6,173 bases of DNA. Origin: Phycisphaerales bacterium UBA1926. Its GTDB lineage: Bacteria; Planctomycetota; Phycisphaerae; Phycisphaerales; UBA1924. The first letter of the stretch is position 1. Each line of letters opens with the position of its first letter. The notes under the pieces were generated by a model. It was not told the DNA's origin, ran no database searches, and saw nothing but the letters and a program-made list of their open reading frames with translations. Positions 1 to 6,173 of this stretch are shown here, piece by piece. Made by a program: the position numbers and the translations under genes. The DNA is taken from NCBI GenBank assembly GCA_002337215.1, contig DDFO01000017.1, positions 30,128 to 36,300 of the forward strand, given 5' to 3'.

Positions 1-1315
1 CGAGCCCGAACCAGCAGATGCGGCTCGGCAGCCCTTGCCACCCGAACCGGGGCGCACAGTTGGCGAAGTCGCCCGCCTTCAATGCCTCCGGGTTTGCGTG
101 ACACGAGAGGATCCACTTGTGCATCCGCTCGTCATCCGGGAACAGATCGAGAAGGGCCTTGTCGGTCGCGTAGATGTCAGCCGGGTCCCCCGAGAGCGCC
201 ACCCACCGGAAGGGTCCACGCCCCGCGCAGAACTGGGGCCTGATGTAGGCCGGCACAAACCCCGGGAATGCGAACGCGTCCAGGAAGCCGTGGTCGTAGG
301 CCCGCTGGCGGATGTTGTTGCCGTAATCGAAAGTGATCGCGCCGCACTTCTGGAGTTCCACCATGACGCGCACGTGCCGATCCATCGTCGCGATGGCGAG
401 TTCCTGGTAGTGCTCCGGGTCACTCGAACGCAACGCGGCGGCTTCCCGGGTGCACAGATCGATCGGGATATACCCCTCGAGCGGGTCGTGCGCGCTCGTC
501 TGGTCGGTGAGCACGTCGGGGATGATCCCGCGTTTGAGCAGCCGCTCGAGCAGCTCCACCGCGTTGCAATGCACGCCGATGCTCTCGGCGGTTCTGTGCG
601 CCGCTTTCTGCTGCGCGAGATCGATCGCCTCGTCGAGGCTGTAGACCACATGATCGAGGTACTTATCCCTGTGCCGGCGTTCCAGCCTGGTGTGGTCCAC
701 GTCGGCGATCAGGCAGGTCGCCCCGTTCAATGTCGCGGCGAGCGGCTGAGCACCGCCCATGCCGCCGCACCCGGCGGTCACGACCAGTTTCCCTGAAAGC
801 GTCCCGCCGAAGTGCTTGGTTGCGCACTCGGCGAACGTCTCGTATGTCCCCTGCAGAATGCCCTGAGTACCGATGTAGATCCACGAGCCCGCGGTCATCT
901 GGCCGTACATGATCAGGCCCTTTTCGGCCAACCGGTCGAAGTGGTCCTGGGTCGCCCAGTGGGGGACGAGGTTCGAGTTGGCGATCAGGACACGCGGCGC
1001 GTCGGCGTGCGTGCGAACAACGCCGACCGGCTTGCCCGATTGCACCAGCAACGTCTCGTCCGGCGCGAGTGTCTTGAGGCTCTCGATGATCGCGTCGAAG
1101 CACGCCCAGTTCCGTGCGGCCTGGCCCCGACCTCCGTAGACCACGAGCCGCGCCGGATCCTCGGCGACCTCCGGGTCGAGGTTGTTCATCAGCATGCGCA
1201 TCGCGGCCTCGGCCTGCCAGGTCGAGCAGGTCCGCTCGCTCCCTCGCGGAGCCCGCACCACGCGCTCCTCGGGCTCCGGAAGGATCCGACTTGTTCTTTT
1301 CGTCATCGTTGCCAT
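1..1315 (-). CDS. hutU: Urocanate hydratase (urocanase), 3' end cut by window edge
   Basis: This cytoplasmic enzyme catalyses the second step of histidine degradation: urocanate plus water gives 4-imidazolone-5-propanoate, using tightly bound NAD+ as an electrophile. My translation of the minus strand gives 438 residues, and the family is usually about 550-560, so roughly the last 115 are outside the window. Visible family signatures are [11 protein letters not shown] (60-70), [18 protein letters not shown] (101-118), the NAD-binding glycine-rich segment [12 protein letters not shown] (180-191), and [10 protein letters not shown] (426-435), whose Cys434 corresponds to the catalytic cysteine of characterised urocanases (Cys410 in Pseudomonas putida). 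The frame has no internal stop. ATG 1315 is preferred over the in-frame ATG at 1306 because a TGGGGG stretch lies 6 bases upstream of it. It is downstream of hutH on the same strand. Oddities are Arg63 and Cys183, where Ile and Leu are usual from memory. Identification is very secure. Confidence 0.97.
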   Translation of the reverse strand, partial: MATMTKRTSRILPEPEERVVRAPRGSERTCSTWQAEAAMRMLMNNLDPEVAEDPARLVVYGGRGQAARNWACFDAIIESLKTLAPDETLLVQSGKPVGVVRTHADAPRVLIANSNLVPHWATQDHFDRLAEKGLIMYGQMTAGSWIYIGTQGILQGTYETFAECATKHFGGTLSGKLVVTAGCGGMGGAQPLAATLNGATCLIADVDHTRLERRHRDKYLDHVVYSLDEAIDLAQQKAAHRTAESIGVHCNAVELLERLLKRGIIPDVLTDQTSAHDPLEGYIPIDLCTREAAALRSSDPEHYQELAIATMDRHVRVMVELQKCGAITFDYGNNIRQRAYDHGFLDAFAFPGFVPAYIRPQFCAGRGPFRWVALSGDPADIYATDKALLDLFPDDERMHKWILSCHANPEALKAGDFANCAPRFGWQGLPSRICWFGL

Positions 1316-1380
1316 GCGACGCCCCCAGATTCGCACGCCCGGATCCGATCCGCGCCGTGCAAGGCTTTGCTCAGAGTTGC

Positions 1381-1409
1381 ATTGTGCGCCGTCAGCGCTC
1401 TGCGCACAA
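1381..1409 (-). promoter_or_regulatory. Possible internal promoter for hutU, overlapped by an inverted repeat
   Basis: Reading the minus strand, TTGTGC (1409-1404) and CACAAT (1386-1381) are separated by exactly 17 bases, resembling sigma-70 -35 and -10 boxes (3/6 and 4/6 matches). The start would fall near 1374, about 60 bases before the hutU ATG. The same bases form a perfect 8-bp inverted repeat, TTGTGCGC (1382-1389) and GCGCACAA (1402-1409), around a 12-base spacer, so a repressor dimer could cover both boxes. No T-run follows, so a terminator is unlikely. It does not resemble the Pseudomonas HutC operator as I know it. Matches this weak arise by chance in GC-rich DNA. Confidence 0.3.
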
Positions 1410-1449
1410 GCGCGCACTCGATCATCTTCGGCGTTCTTCGGCCAATGCA

Positions 1450-3042
1450 TCAAACAGAATCCGCAAACGCTCCCGCGCCGATCAAACTCGCGATCGCCTC
1501 GATATCGGGTGAGGGCGGTCGGTCCGACGACAGGGGGGTGACGACCGTTCGGACGGCCTCGTGCGCCCGCTCGACTCCCTTCCCGGACCGCAGCGGTCGA
1601 TGCGCCTCCAACGCCTGCGCTGCGCACAGCAGTTCGATCGCGACAACACGCTCGACCAGGCCCATCGCCCGGTCGGCCTTTGCTGCCGACCGGGGCCCGA
1701 ACGAGTTGTAGTCTTCGATGCCGGCGCTCGTGGGGATGTTCACGACCGACGCGGGAGCGGCGAGCCCCGCGAGTTCATTGCAGAGCGCCGCTGCGGTGTA
1801 CTGGACGATCATCAGCCCCGAGTGGAGCCCCGGCTTTGGGCTCAGGAAAGGTCGCAGATGGGTCTCGGGGTCGTGGGCGCTGAGCATCTGGTCGATCCGT
1901 CGCTCTGCGATGCCTGCGATGTGAGCGAGCCCGATCGCAAGCGTGTCAAGAGGGATCGCGACCGGCATCCCATGAAAATTGCCAGCCGACACAATGTCGA
2001 CGCCGCCTCCCGTTGACGCCGGGAGCACGAGCGGGTTATCTGTTACCGCCCCCAACTCGGCGTCGAGGCACTCCCAGATCGATGTCGCGCTGTCGAGCAC
2101 GGCCCCGAGCACGTAGGGCGCGCACCGGATCGAGTACGGGTCCTGCACACGAGGATCGTCGGCGTTGTCGTGGCTTGGGATGATCTCGCTGCCTTGGAGC
2201 ATCGCCAGCATCGATTCGGCGACGCGCGACGGGCCTGGCTGGTTGCGAGCCTCGTAGACCCTCGGGTCGAGGAAGGCGTCGGTAGCCCGGCACGCGTCGA
2301 GTGACATCGTCGCGGCTGCGATCGCGGCGGGCCAGAGTCGCTCGAATCGCTGGCGCAGCAACGCGAGACGAGCGCACATCAGGTGTGTTCCGTTGATGAG
2401 CGCGAGCCCCTCTTTCGCTTCGAGCACGACGGGTTCGAGCCCGGCGTCGCTCAGGGCGGCCGCGGCGTTGCGTTGCATGCCGTTGGTATCGAAGACCGAA
2501 CCCTCCCCGATCAGGGCGAGCGCGATGTGGGCGAGCGGGGCGAGATCCCCGGAGGCGCCGACGGATCCGGTCTCAGGAACGACGGGCGTCAGACCGGCGT
2601 TCAGCAGCCCGATCAGGCTGTCGATCAGTTCAAGGCGGACGCCTGATCTCGCGCGGGTCAGCGACGCCGCAAGGATGAGCATCACGGCACGCACGATCTC
2701 GGACGGGAGCGGATCGCCGACCCCCGCGGCGTGGGATCGGATCAGGTTGGCCTGAAGTTCCCGGAGTTCGGACGCCTCCACCCGTTGTCGTGAGAACTTC
2801 CCAAACCCCGTGTTGATACCGTAGTGGGTCGCGCCCCGCTCTGCCGCATTCTCAAGACTCGCCCTGCACAGGGCGACTCGTTGACGGGCGTCTGGATGGA
2901 TCTCGACGTGCGCACGGCTTTGGGCGACAATCTCGACCATGCCCGCGGAGAGTGGAGAGCCGTCGAGGCGGATCGTCGGGCGTTGCTCGCTGAGGCTTGG
3001 ATTGTCGGCGTTCTGGAGGTCGGAGTGTCGGTCGTCAGGCAT
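1450..3042 (-). CDS. hutH: Histidine ammonia-lyase (histidase)
   Basis: This cytoplasmic enzyme starts histidine catabolism by removing ammonia from L-histidine to give trans-urocanate. The 530-residue protein contains the Ala163-Ser164-Gly165 triad that cyclises to the MIO cofactor, in the family motif [14 protein letters not shown]. Other active-site elements are present: Tyr74 in YGINTGFG, His104 in [10 protein letters not shown], Asn217 in NGTH, PYSIRC (302-307), NFHG (355-358), and Glu443. His104 and Glu443 match positions linked to histidine rather than phenylalanine or tyrosine use. The usual QEDHVS segment reads IEDYNS (442-447). It is slightly long (about 505-515 is typical) because of a polar N-terminal extension of about 22 residues before the conserved TIRLDGSPL strand. 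ATG 3042 is the only reasonable start: Met35 would delete that strand. No clear Shine-Dalgarno sequence precedes it. It is probably the first hut gene in the transcript, with hutU 134 bases downstream. Confidence 0.97.
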   Translation of the reverse strand: MPDDRHSDLQNADNPSLSEQRPTIRLDGSPLSAGMVEIVAQSRAHVEIHPDARQRVALCRASLENAAERGATHYGINTGFGKFSRQRVEASELRELQANLIRSHAAGVGDPLPSEIVRAVMLILAASLTRARSGVRLELIDSLIGLLNAGLTPVVPETGSVGASGDLAPLAHIALALIGEGSVFDTNGMQRNAAAALSDAGLEPVVLEAKEGLALINGTHLMCARLALLRQRFERLWPAAIAAATMSLDACRATDAFLDPRVYEARNQPGPSRVAESMLAMLQGSEIIPSHDNADDPRVQDPYSIRCAPYVLGAVLDSATSIWECLDAELGAVTDNPLVLPASTGGGVDIVSAGNFHGMPVAIPLDTLAIGLAHIAGIAERRIDQMLSAHDPETHLRPFLSPKPGLHSGLMIVQYTAAALCNELAGLAAPASVVNIPTSAGIEDYNSFGPRSAAKADRAMGLVERVVAIELLCAAQALEAHRPLRSGKGVERAHEAVRTVVTPLSSDRPPSPDIEAIASLIGAGAFADSV

Positions 3043-3069
3043 GGGTGGGTTCCCGGACTTTTGAGCCGT

Positions 3070-3085
3070 TTGCTCGCGTGAGCAA
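3070..3085. promoter_or_regulatory. Palindrome TTGCTC-gcgt-GAGCAA, candidate operator in the hutH leader
   Basis: Two perfect complementary 6-base arms flank a 4-base centre. The 16-bp element lies 28 to 43 bases upstream of the hutH ATG. Its symmetry and position suit either a regulator site or a small RNA hairpin in the hutH leader. No T-tract follows on either strand, which argues against an intrinsic terminator. The function is not shown by the sequence. Confidence 0.4.
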
Positions 3086-3092
3086 GGCGTTC

Positions 3093-3130
3093 GGTGTTCG
3101 CTTTAAATGCAGACACCCGGTACGCTACCG
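3093..3130. repeat. Two further short dyads around the AT-rich core
   Basis: GGTGT (3093-3097) and ACACC (3113-3117) are complementary arms 15 bases apart, centred almost exactly on TTTAAA. Immediately adjacent, CGGTA (3118-3122) and TACCG (3126-3130) form a 5-bp dyad with a 3-base centre. Both are short and either could be chance. Their tandem arrangement with the 3070-3085 palindrome is the reason to record them. Confidence 0.3.
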
Positions 3131-3163
3131 ATCGGACGCGCGGCCTGCGCAGGCGACGGCCGC

Positions 3164-3171
3164 GGAAGGAG
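3164..3171 (+). promoter_or_regulatory. Strong Shine-Dalgarno site deciding the PAAR-like start
   Basis: GGAAGGAG lies 8 bases before ATG 3180. It is one of only two clear ribosome binding sites in the window and fixes the start at 3180. The frame stays open upstream to 2997, but that extension would overlap hutH antisense and precede the family's normal N-terminus. Confidence 0.8.
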
Positions 3172-3179
3172 TTTCGGCG

Positions 3180-3569
3180 ATGGGCAATCCAGTCGTATCG
3201 ACCGGCATGGCGACCTGCACGATGGGGGCTACACCCTGTTCGCTCAGCTTTTTGCCGAAGAACATGGTGACGATCGAGAACAAGCCGGCCGCGAACATCA
3301 TGGATTACGTCCCGATGATGAACATCTCGGGATTCGGGATGTGTAAGTCGCCCGCGAACCCGACTGTCGCATCTGCAACCGCCGCGGCGGCTGGCGTGCT
3401 CACGCCGATGCCCTGCGTTCCGGCGATCCCCGCGCCTTGGGCGCCCGGCTCGGCGAAGGTCCAGATCGGGTTCATGCCGGCGCTGAATGATTCGAGCAAG
3501 TGCATGTGTATGTGGGGGGGACAGATCTCGGTCACGAACCCGGGGGCGATGAAGACGCAGATTCCCTGA
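3180..3569 (+). CDS. PAAR-like spike-tip protein (DUF4280 family)
   Basis: This 129-residue protein matches the DUF4280 family recognised by its motif order: a short N-terminal strand with C13 (ATCTMG), PAANIMDYVPMMNI (37-50), FGMC (52-55), SPANPTVASATAAAAGVLTP (57-76), MPC (77-79), PWAPGSAKV (86-94), and KCMCMWGG (107-114). Family members are PAAR-like proteins thought to cap the VgrG-type spike of type VI or extracellular contractile injection systems. Six cysteines (13, 20, 55, 79, 108, 110) could bind a metal or form structural pairs, which is inference. There is no signal peptide and no membrane segment. It stops just after the core, so it carries no fused toxin domain. No sheath, tube, baseplate, effector or immunity gene is nearby: it is flanked by divergent hutH and a convergent methyltransferase gene. 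The family call is strong; the role here is uncertain. Confidence 0.9.
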   Translation: MGNPVVSTGMATCTMGATPCSLSFLPKNMVTIENKPAANIMDYVPMMNISGFGMCKSPANPTVASATAAAAGVLTPMPCVPAIPAPWAPGSAKVQIGFMPALNDSSKCMCMWGGQISVTNPGAMKTQIP

Positions 3570-3588
3570 CGCGTAGCCGTGTACTGAT

Positions 3589-3610
3589 GAGACAGGGGCG
3601 GAGCCGTCTC
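3589..3610. terminator. Hairpin between convergent genes, possible bidirectional terminator
   Basis: GAGAC (3589-3593) pairs with GTCTC (3606-3610), and with a single-base bulge the stem extends by a further GG/CC, leaving a GC-rich loop of about 7 bases. It sits in the 68-base gap between the stop codons of the PAAR-like gene and the methyltransferase gene, where a shared terminator is expected. Neither strand has a following T-tract, so it is not a classical intrinsic terminator. Confidence 0.35.
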
Positions 3611-3637
3611 GGCGTGTCGGCTTGAGGTCACGACCGG

Positions 3638-4885
3638 TTACTTCGGACGCATCGCATCGACCCAGAACCCCTGGACGGGCGAGCCCGCTTCGAGCCGGAG
3701 CGTTGTCTCGATCACTCTGAGCTGCTGTGACGTGCCCAGCGAGGCTTCGACGTGGGCTCGGGCGTGAGCGTATCGGCCGTGGGCACGCATGAGGTACCCC
3801 TCGTCGGCGTGCTCGGATGGGTCGGTTGCTTCAACGGAGAACGCGAGGCGTCCCGACGGGGTCAGCGCTCTGATGGCGGCTTCCCCGAATGGTCTCAGGT
3901 CGCCGAAGTAGCAGAGCACATCGCCCGCGACGATCACGTCGAACGACGAGGGGTGATCGAGCAGGAATGCGACGATTTCCGCCTCGACGATCCTGTCGTA
4001 GACATCCCGTTCCGCCGCACGGGCGAGCATCTGTGGAGAGAGATCGACGCCTGTGAGATGGTCGGCCCATGGGGCGAGGCGGAGGCCGCAGAGGCCGGTT
4101 CCGCAGCCCGCGTCGAGAATCCGCAGCGTTCGGTCGGGTTCGGGGTGGGCGGCGCGGATCCACGATTCCGCGATCTCCGGGACGGCGTAGCCGAGAACGT
4201 CGAGTACACGGTCGAAATCGGATGCGAAGCGATCGAAGAGCTCGGTGACGTAGGCGTCGGAGGCCCTGCTGCGGGGCGCGGTGACGCCGACAGCGGCGAG
4301 CATGTGCTCGACGGCGGGGCTGTCTGGTTTTCTCTCGGCGAGCCTTTGCCAGCAAGAGCGTTCGCGTTCCTCATCACCGAGTCGGCGATATGCCATCGCG
4401 AGGTTCTCGAAGCAATCGGAGGGATCGTCGAGGCACCGGGCGGCGCACTCCCAGAACGTCGCGGCATCCTGGCAGGCGTTCTGGCGGTAGCGAGCGCTGG
4501 CGAGGTGGAAATAGGCCCAGCCGTTGCCCGGGTCTCGCTGGATGATCTCCTCGAGCAGTGCGCTCGCGTGCGCGAGGTCGCCGCGGGCTGCGAGAGAGTA
4601 CGCGTAGTCGCACTCGACACGGAGGTTGTGGGGGCTCAGGGTGAGCGCGCTGTGGTGGGCTGTGACGGCTTCGTCGTAGCGTCCCTCGGCGTTGAGCGCA
4701 ATGCCCAGCCGGTGCCAGGTCTCGGCGTCGGTTGGGTGTTCATCGAGAAAGGCCTGAAGCTCGGCGGTCAGCCCGGCGCGGGGGACCCGGACTCCCGTGA
4801 CAATGGGGGTGAGCTCCGACGAGATGTGCCCGGGGGTGTCGTCGCCTGAGGGGTGAGCGTCGCAGTTGCCGCAGCCGCAGTTCAC
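3638..4885 (-). CDS. TPR-repeat-containing class I SAM-dependent methyltransferase
   Basis: This 415-residue predicted cytoplasmic protein has two parts. Residues about 54-188 hold four TPR-like helical repeats (roughly 54-85, 88-119, 120-152, 156-188), normally a protein-binding scaffold. Residues about 210-415 form a Rossmann-fold methyltransferase with motif I LDAGCGTGL (257-265), the acidic post-I loop TGVDLSP (278-284), and GDVLCYFG (321-328). The order resembles the predicted TPR-containing methyltransferases of COG4976, from memory; the substrate is unknown. The start is GTG 4885, which overlaps the upstream TGA as GTGA, giving translational coupling. The frame is open upstream to 5191, but those 102 codons lie inside the lipoprotein gene and are Arg/Ala/Pro-rich shadow sequence. 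No clear Shine-Dalgarno sequence precedes the GTG. The first ten residues contain a C-x-C-x-x-C cluster (Cys3, Cys5, Cys8). Fold assignment is secure; the start is fairly secure. Confidence 0.9.
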   Translation of the reverse strand: MNCGCGNCDAHPSGDDTPGHISSELTPIVTGVRVPRAGLTAELQAFLDEHPTDAETWHRLGIALNAEGRYDEAVTAHHSALTLSPHNLRVECDYAYSLAARGDLAHASALLEEIIQRDPGNGWAYFHLASARYRQNACQDAATFWECAARCLDDPSDCFENLAMAYRRLGDEERERSCWQRLAERKPDSPAVEHMLAAVGVTAPRSRASDAYVTELFDRFASDFDRVLDVLGYAVPEIAESWIRAAHPEPDRTLRILDAGCGTGLCGLRLAPWADHLTGVDLSPQMLARAAERDVYDRIVEAEIVAFLLDHPSSFDVIVAGDVLCYFGDLRPFGEAAIRALTPSGRLAFSVEATDPSEHADEGYLMRAHGRYAHARAHVEASLGTSQQLRVIETTLRLEAGSPVQGFWVDAMRPK

Positions 4886-6012
4886 GGCTCGGTCGATCCG
4901 ATTTCGATCTCGATGCGCGCACGCCGGGCCTCTTCGATCAGGCCCGACCTGAGCGCGTTGTCCGCGATCGAGCGCAGGATTTCCCTCGCCGGCTCGCGGA
5001 GCTTCTCTCGGCTCGGGGGCTCTGGGGGTTGCTCGGTGGCGATGTACCAGCGTGTTGGGCGATAGTCGAACAGGGACTCGACGAGCGCCGTACGCCTGGG
5101 CGTGCTGAGACGACCCGACTCCAGCAGGCGCTCGGTCATCATGAGAAGCGGGGCGTCCTGCCTGCGCTCGAGCATCGGCCCCCGGAACCACCAGAAGACG
5201 AGGTTGTCATCGAAGCTGTCCGACATCAGAGCCTCCGCGAGGAGGTCCATCGCTGGGCGGCTCTGGTTGCGGACGAGGGCTTGGACCGTGGACTCGAGCT
5301 CGTCCGCCTCCGGGTCGATCTGCGAACGCCAGAACTGCTGAAGCGCTTTGCTCGGGTTTTCAACGCCTGCGCTGGCACGGATGATCGCGATCTGGCGGTG
5401 GCCCGGCTCGGCGTACAGCGGGTCTGTGACGAGGCGATCGATGACATCGGGTGCCTCTGCTGCGGCCTCCTCGAGCACGAGGCTCAGTTGGAGACCTACC
5501 GGCGAGGCGACCTGAGCCAGTTCCGGTGAATCGAGGCGTTCGAGCCACGAGACGTCGAGTAGATGCCCAGCGAGGCGTTCGTGATCGCTCGAGTCTTCCG
5601 ATCGTGCCAGCTCCGAAGCCTCGGCGGCGAGCGGGGATGGGTCGGGGCGGACCGTTGGGATCGAGAGCCCCGCGTCATGACCGAACGGGCCCGGGGAGCC
5701 GACGCCGCCTGCTCCCGTTTCGCTGGGCCCGTGGTGGGGGGGCGTATCCGGCGCGCGTCCATTCGAGCCGGCGTCGTGGGTGGTCTCGTGTGCGTGCGGT
5801 TCGCCTGTCGGCATCTGGTGCTCCTCCGGCGTGTCGCCCGTTTCATGTTCCGGCAGGACGCGCGGCGCTCCGGCGCTGACGGCGGTCTGGTCCGGGTCGG
5901 CCTCGCTCGTCGAGCGCTCGCACCCTGCGCACAGAACCGCCAACACGATCGCCCCCGCGGATCGGACCGAACGCGCGACCGTGGGCTCCGCGCGGGCGTG
6001 GTCACGCCTCAT
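4882..6012 (-). CDS. Predicted lipoprotein with His-rich linker and helical C-terminal domain
   Basis: I do not recognise a named family. The 376-residue product begins with a basic stretch and a hydrophobic segment (about 19-30, AIVLAVLCAG), followed by Cys31. This looks like a lipoprotein signal peptide, although the lipobox CAGC has Cys at -3 where Leu is usual. Residues about 32-128 are low-complexity, rich in Pro, Gly, Glu, Asp and His, with eight histidines between 56 and 112, and are probably a disordered periplasmic linker. Residues about 129-376 are predicted helical and may form a HEAT-like solenoid, including the aromatic stretch NLVFWWFRGPM (270-280). ATG 6012 is chosen over the in-frame GTG at 6036 because GAGGAG lies 7 bases upstream of it. 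It overlaps the upstream gene by 11 bases and the methyltransferase gene by 4. A periplasmic binding or scaffold role is inference. Confidence 0.8.
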   Translation of the reverse strand: MRRDHARAEPTVARSVRSAGAIVLAVLCAGCERSTSEADPDQTAVSAGAPRVLPEHETGDTPEEHQMPTGEPHAHETTHDAGSNGRAPDTPPHHGPSETGAGGVGSPGPFGHDAGLSIPTVRPDPSPLAAEASELARSEDSSDHERLAGHLLDVSWLERLDSPELAQVASPVGLQLSLVLEEAAAEAPDVIDRLVTDPLYAEPGHRQIAIIRASAGVENPSKALQQFWRSQIDPEADELESTVQALVRNQSRPAMDLLAEALMSDSFDDNLVFWWFRGPMLERRQDAPLLMMTERLLESGRLSTPRRTALVESLFDYRPTRWYIATEQPPEPPSREKLREPAREILRSIADNALRSGLIEEARRARIEIEIGSTEP

Positions 6013-6173
6013 CGGTCTGCTCCTCTTCCAGTTCACGACCGATCTCTTTCATCGCCATGCGGACCTTGGGCTCGAGGGACGGGTCATTGAGTTCCATGTT
6101 CTCAACGGTGTGCCGGCCGAGCCGTTCGAGAATATTTTTCGACTCCTCGGGCGCCATGACTCGCATCGGCGGG
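6002..6173 (-). CDS. C-terminal end of an unknown protein, 5' end beyond the window
   Basis: The minus-strand frame is open from the right edge to a TGA at 6002-6004, giving 56 visible residues ending in an acidic tail (ELEEEQTDEA). It looks helical, soluble and highly charged, with no recognisable domain. In-frame ATGs exist at 6166 and 6157, but neither has a Shine-Dalgarno sequence in the few bases visible, so this is more likely the end of a longer gene than a complete 51-54-residue one. Its last 11 bases overlap the lipoprotein start, and its terminal codons contain that gene's GAGGAG site. This places it first in the coupled operon as far as the window shows. Confidence 0.6.
   Translation of the reverse strand, partial: PPMRVMAPEESKNILERLGRHTVENMELNDPSLEPKVRMAMKEIGRELEEEQTDEA
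6020..6026 (-). promoter_or_regulatory. Shine-Dalgarno site deciding the lipoprotein start
   Basis: AGAGGAG on the minus strand lies 7 bases before ATG 6012, inside the final codons of the upstream partial gene. It favours ATG 6012 over GTG 6036 and suggests the lipoprotein is translated from a shared transcript. Confidence 0.75.

Larger units (their letters stand above)
3043..3179. promoter_or_regulatory. Divergent intergenic control region between hutH and the PAAR-like gene
   Basis: This 137-base gap separates the divergent start codons of hutH (minus) and the PAAR-like gene (plus), so it should carry promoters for both. It contains an AT-rich core TTTAAA at 3102-3107, uncommon in this GC-rich DNA, and three short dyads described separately. 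No strong sigma-70 promoter could be assigned to either direction. A weak plus-strand pair is TTCGCT (3097-3102) and TACGCT (3121-3126), 18 bases apart. Regulation by a histidine- or urocanate-sensing factor is plausible for hut genes but is inference only. Confidence 0.5.

Noticed and set aside
35..796. Long plus-strand open frame of 253 codons antisense to hutU
   Set aside because: It lies entirely opposite the unmistakable urocanase frame. Its product is Arg/Val-rich with no recognisable motif, a typical GC-rich shadow.
1316..1449. A small gene or HutC-type operator in the hutH-hutU gap
   Set aside because: No start with a ribosome site and coding-like frame was found, and the inverted repeat does not match the HutC site as I know it from Pseudomonas.
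2997..3179. Upstream start for the PAAR-like gene at 2997
   Set aside because: The extra 61 residues overlap the hutH start antisense and are not family-like. A strong GGAAGGAG lies 8 bases before ATG 3180.
3514..3520. Seven-G run in the PAAR-like gene as a phase-variation tract
   Set aside because: It encodes the conserved MWGG motif near the C-terminus and is short. In GC-rich DNA a run of seven is weak evidence for slippage.
3752..4849. 365-codon plus-strand open frame antisense to the methyltransferase
   Set aside because: It mirrors the codon pattern of the minus-strand gene, which has clear TPR and SAM-binding motifs. It has no motif of its own and no convincing ribosome site.
4886..5191. 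N-terminal extension of the methyltransferase to a start at 5191
   Set aside because: These 102 codons lie inside the lipoprotein gene in another frame and read as Arg/Ala/Pro-rich sequence. GTG 4885 overlaps the upstream stop in the usual coupled way.
5736..5742. Seven-G run (C run on the coding strand) in the lipoprotein linker as a slippage switch
   Set aside because: The frame is intact, the tract is short and it sits in a Pro-rich low-complexity region where CCC CCC codons are expected.

Overview
The window is GC-rich, densely coded bacterial DNA with one histidine-degradation pair, one small phage-tail-like spike protein, and a three-gene set of tightly overlapping genes. Urocanase and histidine ammonia-lyase are widespread, so they do not identify the organism. 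High GC, weak ribosome binding sites, a long disordered linker in a predicted lipoprotein and a TPR-methyltransferase would fit a Gram-negative environmental bacterium. Planctomycetota (Phycisphaerae-like) is my best guess, as an inference with low to moderate confidence.

Layout, left to right. Positions 1-1315 (minus) hold the first 438 codons of hutU (urocanate hydratase), cut by the left edge just past its catalytic cysteine. After a 134-bp gap containing a perfect 8-bp inverted repeat comes hutH (histidine ammonia-lyase, 1450-3042, minus). The two genes run hutH then hutU and perform consecutive steps: histidine to urocanate plus ammonia, then urocanate to imidazolonepropionate. The later genes (hutI, hutG/hutF) would be expected beyond the left edge. 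Positions 3043-3179 are a divergent control region with three short dyads. A small plus-strand gene follows (3180-3569), encoding a PAAR-like DUF4280 protein of the type that caps contractile-injection or type VI spikes. It is an orphan here.

A 68-bp convergent gap with a hairpin separates it from the minus-strand set: a partial unknown gene at the right edge (6002-6173), a predicted lipoprotein with a histidine-rich linker and helical C-terminal domain (4882-6012), and a TPR-repeat class I methyltransferase (3638-4885). Each of these genes overlaps the next by 11 or 4 bases, so they are very likely one translationally coupled operon.

No tRNA, rRNA, CRISPR array, insertion sequence or origin is visible, and no stretch over 300 bases lacks a gene. 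The most notable items are the orphan spike-tip protein and the lipoprotein/TPR-methyltransferase operon. I see no convincing wholly new system.
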